A stretch of 64,000 nt of DNA from Rifleibacterium sp035352635 (GTDB lineage: Bacteria; Muiribacteriota; Ozemobacteria; Ozemobacterales; Ozemobacteraceae), in contig DAOPYA010000001.1 in assembly GCA_035352635.1 (NCBI GenBank), positions 47,366 to 111,365 of the forward strand, in the 5' to 3' direction. The position numbers and the translations under genes are program-made. Below are positions 17,893 through 26,067 of this stretch, in pieces (positions within the stretch are counted from its first letter, which is position 1; every line of letters begins with the position of its first letter). Below the pieces are notes generated by a model that saw only the letters and a list, made by a program, of their open reading frames with translations, did not search any database and was not told the origin of the DNA.

Positions 17893-19967
17893 GCGTCTTT
17901 GCGATTCATGATTGGGTTGAAAAGAGCAGCCCGGTTACGGCCGTTTTCTTTTGAATAATAGAGAGCTGCGTCGGCCTTTTGAATCAGATCGGCTTTTGAT
18001 GACGCGGCATCGGGGTAGCAGCAGACCCCAAGTGAAACGGTTATCGGAACGTGCTCCCCGTTGATGCGGAAATCATAACCTTCTATGGCGGTGCGAATGC
18101 GTTCGGCAGGCGTCAGTGAGCCTTCGCCGTTCTTTTCGGGGCAGATGATGACGAATTCTTCACCCCCATACCGCGCGGGGATATCGATTTCGCGGACATT
18201 TTTTTCGATGAGCCTGGCTACAGTTTTCAGAACCCGGTCGCCTTCAGGGTGCCCGAAGGTATCATTGAATTTCTTAAAATGATCAACATCGAGAATGACC
18301 AGCGAGACATGATTTTCATAGCGGTCGGCACGTTGAATTTCTTCATCAAGACGTTGTTGAAAATAGCGGTGATTGTATAGGCGGGTCATCTCATCGGTAA
18401 CTGCGTAGCGGTAAAGCCTGGCATTGTCGATGGCAATGGCCGCCTGGTTTGCCAGATTGATAAACAACTCGAAATCTCTGTCAGAAAAGCTTTCGGGCAG
18501 AGATTTTGAGATATTCAGAGTGCCGAGAATCTTGTCTTTTACTGTTAACGGAACACTCATCAGTGTGCCGGTTCTGACATTTTTTTTCTTGATGCTCTGA
18601 AAGATCGGGTCGGTTTCAACATTATCGACAAACAGAGGCTTGCGGTTTTTAACCACCCAGCCGGCCACCGATTCTCCGACTTCAAGGCGTGTATCACGGG
18701 CGATTTCTTCGCTCAGGCCGATTGCTACACCGATAGTCAGAGTTTTTTCTGCGTCATCGAGCATCATCAGCGAGCCTTTTTCGGCCTTGATAACCTTGAC
18801 CACGATTTCGAGAATCATGTTCTGCAATTTGCGGAAATCGAGTTCGGAACTGATTGCTTTTCCAACTTCGTAGAGAGTCGATAACTGCAAGATGCGATAA
18901 TCGAGATCGGCCTTGGTAGTTCGCAGGTTGACGCGCATTTCGTCAAAGGTAGTGGTCAGGTCGCCGATTTCATCGCTTGACATCGGAATGATGCGGTGTT
19001 CGAAGTCACCTGAGCTGATGTGCCTTGCTCCGTCGATAAGATTTGATAAGGGCGCTGTGAAGCCACGCGCAAGAAAAACCGCCAGCAACAAAGAAATTAC
19101 AGCAGTTATGGAGAGAATGGTGATGATGCGTTCTTTGAATTTGTAGACTGCGTCAAAGGCGATTCGTTCGGGTATCTGCAGCACGATTGTCCAATTCGGA
19201 GCCTGATAAAAATCGAACTTTTTTAACGAAACAGCGGTTATGAGGTATGGTTCGCCATCAATGTCGCGCAGGCGGGTCAGGTCGCTTTCCATGGCTTCGC
19301 TGGCAGGGATACTTAATGAGCGGGCGTCATCTGAAGATTTGGCAATGATTTCGCCGGTCTCATCGAAAACTAACCCCTGGGATTTCGAATTTTTCAGAGC
19401 GTTGCGCAGCAGGTCACGAATGCTTGACAGATTGACTTCTGAGATCAGAACGCCGGTTATACCCAGTTGTTCAGTAGATTTTATTACTGCTTCGAGAGTC
19501 ATGAAGGGCACGCCGTCAGGTGATGACTTTACCTCAGAGAGAGAACCCTGATAACTGCGTTTAATCGCTTTTGAATAGAGCCAGTCAGGTGGCAGCAGGG
19601 TGTCAGGGTCGGTGGATGCCACAATTTTTCGTTGGCTGTCAACCAGATACATGAGTTTGAAAAAGGAAAAATGTCGCATCAGGGCGTCAAAAAAGTCTTC
19701 TGAAATTGCAGTGTTAAGATTTCTTACGGCTTCAAGCTCGCCGATGGCCGCTAACAGGCGTCTGGTGAATTCAAGGTTTTCATAAATGCCGTGCGCCAGG
19801 GTATTCGACAATTCAAGATGGCTGACGGTAACCTTGTCGGTTATGATCTTTTTCTGGTTGTAATAGGTGTGGTAACCGGCCAACCCAAGTGGCAGCAGCG
19901 AAATCATCAGGATAATCAACGTCAGGCGGACTCTGATTCCCGATAACAGCTGTAAAAATCTGTGCAT
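17889..19967 (-). CDS. Membrane diguanylate cyclase: Cache-type sensor, HAMP, GAF, GGDEF
   Basis: I start at the ATG at 19967, one base after the TPR gene stop, giving about 692 residues; a longer frame would run into that gene. A membrane helix (about 12-32) precedes an extracytoplasmic Cache-like sensor (about 35-275), then a second helix (about 285-310), HAMP (about 310-365), GAF (about 385-530) and GGDEF (about 540-690). The catalytic signature reads GGEEF, and an RxxD inhibitory site (REID) lies five residues upstream, so the enzyme should make c-di-GMP and be product-inhibited. The PilB N-terminus in this window is a candidate receptor. The ligand of the sensor is unknown. Confidence 0.92.
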   Translation of the reverse strand: MHRFLQLLSGIRVRLTLIILMISLLPLGLAGYHTYYNQKKIITDKVTVSHLELSNTLAHGIYENLEFTRRLLAAIGELEAVRNLNTAISEDFFDALMRHFSFFKLMYLVDSQRKIVASTDPDTLLPPDWLYSKAIKRSYQGSLSEVKSSPDGVPFMTLEAVIKSTEQLGITGVLISEVNLSSIRDLLRNALKNSKSQGLVFDETGEIIAKSSDDARSLSIPASEAMESDLTRLRDIDGEPYLITAVSLKKFDFYQAPNWTIVLQIPERIAFDAVYKFKERIITILSITAVISLLLAVFLARGFTAPLSNLIDGARHISSGDFEHRIIPMSSDEIGDLTTTFDEMRVNLRTTKADLDYRILQLSTLYEVGKAISSELDFRKLQNMILEIVVKVIKAEKGSLMMLDDAEKTLTIGVAIGLSEEIARDTRLEVGESVAGWVVKNRKPLFVDNVETDPIFQSIKKKNVRTGTLMSVPLTVKDKILGTLNISKSLPESFSDRDFELFINLANQAAIAIDNARLYRYAVTDEMTRLYNHRYFQQRLDEEIQRADRYENHVSLVILDVDHFKKFNDTFGHPEGDRVLKTVARLIEKNVREIDIPARYGGEEFVIICPEKNGEGSLTPAERIRTAIEGYDFRINGEHVPITVSLGVCCYPDAASSKADLIQKADAALYYSKENGRNRAALFNPIMNRKDA

Positions 19968-19968
19968 C

Positions 19969-20967
19969 TTATTTATTGAGCGACAGTTTCGCCCTGATAC
20001 TGCTGATGTTTTCATCGAGCAGGGGGTGATCTGGCTCAAGGCCCTTCAGGCGCTCGTAAAATTCGAGAGCTTTTTCAAGCTCACCAAGGCCAAGAAAAAT
20101 GTTTCCAAGGTGAAAAAGGGCTTCGGTTGCATCGCTTTTGCCGGCTATAACCCTCATGAAGACGGCGATGGCATCAGAACTTTTCGAGAGGGCTGCCAGG
20201 GCCTGACCCTGAATAATCAGAGCCTGAGCATCATCAGGATCATCTTTTAGCGGCTTTTCGACAAGCTGCAGTGCCTTGTCGTAATCCTCTTCTATGATGG
20301 CGATCAGGGCGTCGGTCAGCAGGTTCGAAGAGTCGTGCGCTACGGTGTCTGACAGTTTCTGGTTATCGAGGGTGAGTTTCTGCAGAAACTCCTGTTCTTC
20401 GCATTTGATTATTTCGGTTTCGACGACTTCAATGTAAGTGCTGTCGAGTTCTTTTAACTTTTTGAAATGCTGCTTCGCCAGCGAGAAATTTCCCTCATCA
20501 CGATAGATTACACCCAGGTTCTGGTGAGTCTGAACATGATCGGGGTCGATTTCGAGGACTTTGCGGTAGAATGGGATGGATTGTTTGCTTTTTCCGAGGT
20601 GGGCAAGGGCTACTGCAATATTGAAAATAGCGTCAGTGTCGTGGGGTTTGACCCTGATGACGGCTTCCCATTCCTGGATTGCCTGTAACGTCTTGTTCTG
20701 TTTCATGAAGATCAGGCCAAGATTATAGTGCGAAAAAGAGTGATCGGGAGACACTTTTAGAGCTGCGTGATACGCTTCGATGGCATGCACAAGGTTGTTC
20801 ATGCGGTGCAGAAAAATGCCTTTGGTTGCGTAGAGATCGGGGTTGCTCGGGGCTTTTTGAATGGCTTTTTCGATCTGCTGCATCGCTTTTTCATACTGAC
20901 CCTGGTCGAAAAAGTCCAGAGCTGACTCATAGTGACGCTGCGCATAAGTATTGTTAATATTGGCCAT
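19969..20967 (-). CDS. TPR-repeat protein upstream of the diguanylate cyclase
   Basis: This 332-residue soluble protein is built almost entirely of tetratricopeptide repeats (ALDFFDQGQYEKAMQQIEKA, DLYATKGIFLHRMNNLVHAI, FSHYNLGLIFMKQNKTLQAI and at least five more). There is no signal peptide. It ends one base before the diguanylate cyclase start, so they form a two-gene operon. A promoter with a perfect -10 lies upstream. Its partner is unknown; it may scaffold the cyclase or its targets, which is inference from position. Confidence 0.85.
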   Translation of the reverse strand: MANINNTYAQRHYESALDFFDQGQYEKAMQQIEKAIQKAPSNPDLYATKGIFLHRMNNLVHAIEAYHAALKVSPDHSFSHYNLGLIFMKQNKTLQAIQEWEAVIRVKPHDTDAIFNIAVALAHLGKSKQSIPFYRKVLEIDPDHVQTHQNLGVIYRDEGNFSLAKQHFKKLKELDSTYIEVVETEIIKCEEQEFLQKLTLDNQKLSDTVAHDSSNLLTDALIAIIEEDYDKALQLVEKPLKDDPDDAQALIIQGQALAALSKSSDAIAVFMRVIAGKSDATEALFHLGNIFLGLGELEKALEFYERLKGLEPDHPLLDENISSIRAKLSLNK

Positions 20968-20996
20968 TATTTCGCCCGACCCGTTTATTTTTATGA

Positions 20997-21025
20997 ATTA
21001 TAGCGCATTGCGCCCCATTTTTCAA
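20997..21025 (-). promoter_or_regulatory. Sigma70-type promoter for the TPR-GGDEF operon
   Basis: On the minus strand: TTGAAA, 17 bases, TATAAT. The predicted transcript start is about 20-25 bases before the TPR gene ATG at 20967. A divergent promoter for the small membrane protein lies 20 bases to the right. Confidence 0.65.
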
Positions 21026-21044
21026 TTGCCCTGATTCTTTGCTG

Positions 21045-21073
21045 TTGAAGTGTGGGGCAATTTGGACTAGAAT
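21045..21073 (+). promoter_or_regulatory. Sigma70-type promoter for the small membrane protein
   Basis: TTGAAG at 21045-21050, 17 bases, TAGAAT at 21068-21073. The predicted start (about 21080) lies next to the ATG at 21082, implying an mRNA with almost no leader. Confidence 0.5.
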
Positions 21074-21081
21074 CACCAATT

Positions 21082-21420
21082 ATGGATGAAAATACCGTTC
21101 TGGAAAAACCTTTGGTGCCTGTTAAGGCTGATGCCAGTGTTTCGCGCTGGCTCACGGCCTGGGCAATACTTCTTTGCGATGTGCTGCTGTTTGCTTCAGC
21201 CGTGAACTGCCTTTTTCGCTGGCTTTCATATGGTTTTAACCATGATGCCGCAGCTTTCGCTCTCAGCCTGATTCTTGGCCTGGCAGTGTATTTTGCGGCC
21301 ATAAATGCCAGGCGACTCGCGTGTCCGCGCAACCGCCTGCTGCTTGCTGTTGCTGCCGTGCTGCTCTGGGCCGCACTTATGCCGGTCGTCATGCGTTTTA
21401 CCGGTTTCAGCGGCATTTAA
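21082..21420 (+). CDS. Small three-helix membrane protein, unknown function
   Basis: The product of about 112 residues starts at the ATG at 21082. A GTG at 21052 is in frame but sits upstream of the promoter -10 box, so the shorter form is preferred. After a charged N-terminus (MDENTVLEKPLVPVK) three hydrophobic segments are seen (about 24-47, 55-75 and 83-103), joined by short loops with a basic NARRLACPRNR stretch. No domain is recognised. No Shine-Dalgarno sequence is visible. It is transcribed divergently from the TPR-GGDEF operon and convergently with the chemoreceptor gene. Confidence 0.6.
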   Translation: MDENTVLEKPLVPVKADASVSRWLTAWAILLCDVLLFASAVNCLFRWLSYGFNHDAAAFALSLILGLAVYFAAINARRLACPRNRLLLAVAAVLLWAALMPVVMRFTGFSGI

Positions 21421-21495
21421 GCAGGCGCTCTATTCGGTTCGTGGTGATCGTGGCCAGCTGTGAGCGATATTTCGCGCGGCAGGTTGTGCCTCATC

Positions 21496-23217
21496 CTACC
21501 TTTTGATGGTGAAGCGTGAGACGAGCAGATGCAGCTCGTCGGCCAGGGTTGCCAGATCTTCAGTTGAACTTGAAACCTGCGAAACGGTGGTTGTCTGCTG
21601 CTCAACCGAAGTTGCGACGATGCCAAGCCGCTCGGTGGTTATTTTTGTGAGACTGGTGATGTCTTCAATGGTGCGGGTCATCGCCAGCGAGTTCGCTGAC
21701 TGCTCGCTCGAAATCGAGCTTATTTCGGTGATCTTTTTATTAACATCGTTAACATTGGCGATGATGTTGTCAAGGCTGGTTGAAACTTCCCTGATGATGC
21801 GTATGCCGTCATCGACGCGCCCGCGGCCCAGGGTCATCGAATCGACGGCGTTCTGGGTTTTGGTCAAAATGTTTTCGATTCGGGTGCCAATTGCTTCAGC
21901 CGCTTCAGCCGATTCTTCGGCCAGCTTTCTGACTTCACCGGCAACCACCGTGAAGCCTTTGCCCTGTTCGCCGGCTCTGGCGGCTTCAATCGCCGCATTC
22001 AGTGCCAGCAGGTTTGTCTGACTGGCAATAGCCGTGATGGTGTTGACGATTTCGCTGATCTGCAATGAGGCCGAGTTAAGATCAAGAATAACCTGGGTAG
22101 CAATATCAACAGATTCTTTGATCTTCCCGACCATTTCTACTGATTTTTTAACGGTTTTGCCGCCCTTGTCCGCGGCCTGGGTAGTGACGCTGACCGCCTG
22201 AACCGCTGTCTCGGCAAGCGTGGCAACTTTCTGGGCTGATTCAGAAAAGCTCTCGACCGAAGAGGTGGTCTTTTCGAGATTATGTGAAATTTCAAGTGAG
22301 GATTGATTGATGCCATTAACGTTCTTGGAAATATCGAGCAGAGTCGCGGCTGACTCGACTGACGCTGAGCTGAGTTGCTGTGAACTGGTAGCCAGATCGT
22401 CGCTGGTTTCGAGAACCTTGGAAATCATCTGGCAGATCCCCTCGAGCATGCGGTTGAAACTTTCGGCAACTCGCTGAAATTCATCGTGCGATTCAAAATT
22501 CAGGCGCGTATTCAGATGACCTTTTTCGGCCTCTGACATCGAGCTGATGATTCTTTCGAGTGGTCGAGAAATGCCATTTGAAATGAACATCGTAAAACCG
22601 ATTCCGAAGACCAGCAGAATGACCGGAAGCAATTTGACGATGTAACTCATGATCTGAAACATCGAATCGATGTTTCGCTGGGTCATCAGGCGTGAGTAAC
22701 TCGACAGCGCCTCGCACAGGCTGCGGCACTTTGAGGTGAGTTCGATTTCCTTGTCGCGAACTGCCGTCAAAAGTTCAGTGGCGCTCGCCGGGTTCATTTC
22801 AAGACCCGGCGGTCTGGCCAGATAGTTATCACCAAGGTCGAATAGCTCAAGAAGGTTCGATTCAGTGGTCTGCTTGAAGGCGATAACATTGGGGGCATTC
22901 GACAGAAACGGATCTTTGAGGTTGGTGTCAATGTTGTCTAAACGCGTAAAAGCGCTTTCTTTGGCCGAAGTGTAGAGGGCGACCGACTCATCGCGATTGC
23001 GCAGTGACCTGACCAGTTCAGTAATAGAAGTAGCGCTGAGATGAACGTTTTCCATCAATTCCTGGGCGTTGAGCATCGCGCTCGAATAATTGCCCTTGAG
23101 GTAATCGACCATATCACGAAGTTTAAGCATGTTAAAACCTGCGAGAGCTGAAACGCCGATGCAGATCAGCAGAACGAAACCAAATCCGGAAAATATCTTT
23201 TTGCTGATTGAAAGCAT
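21496..23217 (-). CDS. Methyl-accepting chemotaxis protein
   Basis: This 573-residue transmembrane receptor has helix 1 (about 8-30), a periplasmic four-helix-bundle-like sensor (about 31-185), helix 2 (about 190-212), HAMP (about 213-265) and a long coiled-coil signalling domain. The hairpin tip carries the canonical IASQTNLLALNAAIEAARAGEQGKGFTVVAGEVRKLA sequence region near residue 400, which binds CheA and CheW. There is no C-terminal NWETF-type tail for CheR tethering. It begins 2 bases after the dgt stop, so it is the last gene of a pdp-dgt run. No che genes occur in the window; the signal it reads is unknown. Confidence 0.93.
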   Translation of the reverse strand: MLSISKKIFSGFGFVLLICIGVSALAGFNMLKLRDMVDYLKGNYSSAMLNAQELMENVHLSATSITELVRSLRNRDESVALYTSAKESAFTRLDNIDTNLKDPFLSNAPNVIAFKQTTESNLLELFDLGDNYLARPPGLEMNPASATELLTAVRDKEIELTSKCRSLCEALSSYSRLMTQRNIDSMFQIMSYIVKLLPVILLVFGIGFTMFISNGISRPLERIISSMSEAEKGHLNTRLNFESHDEFQRVAESFNRMLEGICQMISKVLETSDDLATSSQQLSSASVESAATLLDISKNVNGINQSSLEISHNLEKTTSSVESFSESAQKVATLAETAVQAVSVTTQAADKGGKTVKKSVEMVGKIKESVDIATQVILDLNSASLQISEIVNTITAIASQTNLLALNAAIEAARAGEQGKGFTVVAGEVRKLAEESAEAAEAIGTRIENILTKTQNAVDSMTLGRGRVDDGIRIIREVSTSLDNIIANVNDVNKKITEISSISSEQSANSLAMTRTIEDITSLTKITTERLGIVATSVEQQTTTVSQVSSSTEDLATLADELHLLVSRFTIKR

Positions 23218-23219
23218 AG

Positions 23220-24314
23220 TTAGCTGGTTTTCTCCGGGCGCCGTGGCTTGAAGTCAGGAAATGGATAATAATGAGGCACAAAAATTTCCTGAAAACGTCG
23301 CAGGGCGAAATCATCGGTCATGCTGGCCAGATAATCAACCAGAGTTCGATTCAGGCTCTGCCCTTCAGGAACCGAGTGTTTGATATGCTTCATCAGGTCG
23401 TCAGGATGGCTGGTATACCATTCGGCAACCTGGCGCAGCAGGTTTTTTGACCTTTGCACTGCCACATCAATCTCTGGGCGCGTATAGACTTCATTGTAGA
23501 GAAACTTTTTTAACGCAGCAGTCGCGGCTTCGACCGTCGGGCTCATTTTTATGCTGCCGCTGCCCATGCTCGCGTCGATAATGTCGCGTACCATGGTATG
23601 AATTCTGATGGAGTGGCGGTCTCCGAGAAGGCTGTGAGCATCGCTCGGCAGGTCTTCGCCCGTAATAATGCCGGCTCTGATCGCATCATCGACATCATGG
23701 TTGATGTAGGCGACCAGGTCAGCGATTCTAACCACCTGGGCTTCGACAGTCAGCGGCAGATTCGACTGGTCGGAAATAGTTGCCGCGCCATGCTTGCCTT
23801 TGCTGTGTTTGAGAATGCCGTCGATGACTTCACGGGTAAGATTTAAGCCCTCGCCGCTCTTTTCGAGGCGGGTTACGACCCTGACGCTGTGCGATGCATG
23901 ATGAAAACCGGTTTCGCTGATCTCGTTGAGAACTTCTTCGCCACTGTGCCCAAAGGGGGTGTGCCCGAGATCATGCCCGAGGGCTATGGCTTCGGTGAGG
24001 TCTTCATTCAGACCCAGGCAACGAGAAATGCAGCGGGCGGTGCAGACGACCTCAAGAGTGTGGGTAAGCCTGGTTCTGAAATGATCGTTGGTGGGCGAGA
24101 GAAAAACCTGGGTTTTATGCTTAAGACGTCTGAAGGATTCACTGTGGATAATCCGGTCAATATCGCGCTGAAAGCAGGTGCGAATAAAGCAATCCTGCTC
24201 AGCAACTTCACGCCCGCGACTGTTTCTTGACAGGCAGGCATGTTTCGATAGCGTTGCGGCTTCGCTTTCTTCGAAAGAAAGCCGCAACGAAGGATTACTG
24301 GTGCAACCTTGCAT
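23220..24314 (-). CDS. dgt: dGTPase-like HD-domain nucleotide triphosphohydrolase
   Basis: This 364-residue HD-superfamily protein is of the deoxyguanosinetriphosphate triphosphohydrolase type, which removes triphosphate from dNTPs and lowers dNTP pools. It shows RNSRGREV and SFRRLKHKTQVF, the latter typical of type-2 dGTPases, and the metal site as H in RLTHTLEV and HD in ALGHDLGHTPFGH. The pyrimidine nucleoside phosphorylase ends 9 bases upstream, giving a nucleotide-recycling pair. The exact dNTP preference is not predictable from sequence. Confidence 0.93.
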   Translation of the reverse strand: MQGCTSNPSLRLSFEESEAATLSKHACLSRNSRGREVAEQDCFIRTCFQRDIDRIIHSESFRRLKHKTQVFLSPTNDHFRTRLTHTLEVVCTARCISRCLGLNEDLTEAIALGHDLGHTPFGHSGEEVLNEISETGFHHASHSVRVVTRLEKSGEGLNLTREVIDGILKHSKGKHGAATISDQSNLPLTVEAQVVRIADLVAYINHDVDDAIRAGIITGEDLPSDAHSLLGDRHSIRIHTMVRDIIDASMGSGSIKMSPTVEAATAALKKFLYNEVYTRPEIDVAVQRSKNLLRQVAEWYTSHPDDLMKHIKHSVPEGQSLNRTLVDYLASMTDDFALRRFQEIFVPHYYPFPDFKPRRPEKTS

Positions 24315-24323
24315 AATCAGTAC

Positions 24324-25625
24324 TCACGAAACGATATCGAGAATGAGTTGCTGCGGGATAACTTTTTCGCTGGTGATGTTTATGGCGGCTTTAAGGCGCT
24401 CAATAGCCCTGGCGTTGTCGCGTTTCGGATTGACATAAAGCTCGGCAATAACATCGCCCTGCTTGATGGCATCGCCAACGTGCTTGACCAGCTTGAGCCC
24501 AACACCCATGTCTATTACTGATTCCTTGGTTTCGCGCCCGGCGCCAAGCATCATGGCGGCCAAACCGATTTCTTCGCAATGAATGTGGCTTATATAGCCA
24601 GCCCGATCAGCTTTAAGTTCGACAGTTTTTTCGGCGGTTGGCAATTTTCGGTAATCTTCGATCATCGAAATATCACCACCCTGCACCTTAACCATCTCAA
24701 GAAGCTTCTGGTAAGCGCTGCCGTTTTGCAGAACTTCGCTGACCTTGGCTTCGGCAGCGTCATGACTGAGATTGGAAGCCAGGGCGAGCGCCTGAGCCGC
24801 CAGTGCCCTGATCAGGGTCGTGAAGCTTTTCGGGCCCTTGTTTCGCAAAGTATCGATGGCTTCGATGACTTCTACTGAATTGCCAATCATTTCGCCGAGA
24901 GGCTCATCCATATTTGAAAGAACGGCTGTTACCTTGCGGCCAGCCTGCTTGCCAATTTTAACCATTAAACGCGCGAGTTCGCGTGCGTCGTCGATATTCT
25001 TCATGAAAGCGCCGCTGCCAACCTTAACGTCAAGCACCAGCCCTTTATTGGCGACTGCCAGCTTTTTAGACATGATTGAAGCAGCGATCAACGGAATGGA
25101 ATCAACAGTGGCGGTTACATCACGCAATGCGTAAATTTTCTTGTCGGCAGGCACGAGATTGCCCGTCTGGCCGACAATGACAACGCCGGTCTGATTGACG
25201 GCCTTGATGAATTCGGCCGTGGTGAGTTCGCATGAAAACCCCTTGATTGCTTCGAGCTTATCAATGGTGCCACCGGTATGCCCAAGCCCGCGCCCTGACA
25301 TCTTGGCGACCTTGAGGCCGAGAGCGGCAAGAACCGGCCCAAGAACCAGACTGGTCTTGTCGCCAACCCCGCCCGTTGAATGCTTATCGACCGTGAAGCC
25401 TTCGATGCCCTTCAGGTCGATGACATCGCCGCTGGTGCGCATGCAGTCAGTCAACCAGTAGGTTTCTTCTTCATCCATGCCCTTGAAGTAGACAGCCATA
25501 AGAAAAGCAGCCATCTGATAGTCGGGAACGCTGTTATCGACAAAACCTTTGACTATGGACCCAATCTCAGCCTGGCTAAGCTTTAGCCCATCGCGTTTTT
25601 TCTTGATGATATCATAAGCTCTCAT
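24324..25625 (-). CDS. pdp: Pyrimidine-nucleoside phosphorylase / thymidine phosphorylase
   Basis: This 433-residue enzyme splits thymidine or uridine with phosphate into base and (deoxy)ribose-1-phosphate. Family signatures are DKHSTGGVGDKTSLVLGP (phosphate and substrate loop, about residues 80-97) and KMSGRGLGHTGGTIDKLE. The length is normal for the NP-II family, with a C-terminal PYNP domain (about 345-420). It starts 30 bases after a small cysteine protein gene and is followed by dgt. DeoA and Pdp are not separable by eye, so substrate breadth is uncertain. Confidence 0.94.
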   Translation of the reverse strand: MRAYDIIKKKRDGLKLSQAEIGSIVKGFVDNSVPDYQMAAFLMAVYFKGMDEEETYWLTDCMRTSGDVIDLKGIEGFTVDKHSTGGVGDKTSLVLGPVLAALGLKVAKMSGRGLGHTGGTIDKLEAIKGFSCELTTAEFIKAVNQTGVVIVGQTGNLVPADKKIYALRDVTATVDSIPLIAASIMSKKLAVANKGLVLDVKVGSGAFMKNIDDARELARLMVKIGKQAGRKVTAVLSNMDEPLGEMIGNSVEVIEAIDTLRNKGPKSFTTLIRALAAQALALASNLSHDAAEAKVSEVLQNGSAYQKLLEMVKVQGGDISMIEDYRKLPTAEKTVELKADRAGYISHIHCEEIGLAAMMLGAGRETKESVIDMGVGLKLVKHVGDAIKQGDVIAELYVNPKRDNARAIERLKAAINITSEKVIPQQLILDIVS

Positions 25626-25655
25626 TGCGTGAATTCCTTCCTTTGCGGTTCTGGT

Positions 25656-25919
25656 TTATTTTTTAATGCGCAACAGTCGGATGTGGTTGGTCATGTAGCA
25701 ACGTTCGAAAAGGCTGCAATTGGCGCATTTCTGCTGGTAGTCCGGGTGGTCGATTTTCATTCCCTCGAGAGTCATGCCTGAGGTGTTCCATTTTCCGAAA
25801 TAGTCAGTGCCAAAGCATTTTGGTGGAGTTACTTCCTGGCGGCCGGCTCCTGGGTTCGTGGTAGCGGCTGGTTTTGCTCCCAACGGGTTTAGAGCTGGAT
25901 TTGCTGGTAACATGTTCAT
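25656..25919 (-). CDS. Small four-cysteine protein, unknown function
   Basis: This 87-residue protein has a Pro/Ala/Asn-rich N-terminus (about 1-32) and a compact C-terminal part with Cys35, Cys65, Cys68 and Cys74 (CFGTDYFGKW, then CANCSLFERC). The spacing could hold a zinc ion or an iron-sulfur cluster. It ends in a basic helix (HIRLLRIKK). A GGAG sits 9 bases before the ATG. It is the first gene of the pdp-dgt-mcp run. I do not recognise the family; short CxxCxxxxxC tails of this kind occur in small conserved hypotheticals. Confidence 0.7.
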   Translation of the reverse strand: MNMLPANPALNPLGAKPAATTNPGAGRQEVTPPKCFGTDYFGKWNTSGMTLEGMKIDHPDYQQKCANCSLFERCYMTNHIRLLRIKK

Positions 25920-26067
25920 TGTGAAGTATCTCCATTCAATAATTTAATACACCCGAAATTTTTGTTATGATATCACAACCCCCGGCCGTGGTATAGTATT
26001 CTGGAATTAATGCCCGGGGCGGGTACGTTTGAGAATTCACTGTTCGTCTGGCTCGGAGGGGAAGCAT

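Noticed and set aside
21052..21081. GTG start for the small membrane protein
   Set aside because: It would start upstream of the -10 box, and the extension has no membrane or conserved character.
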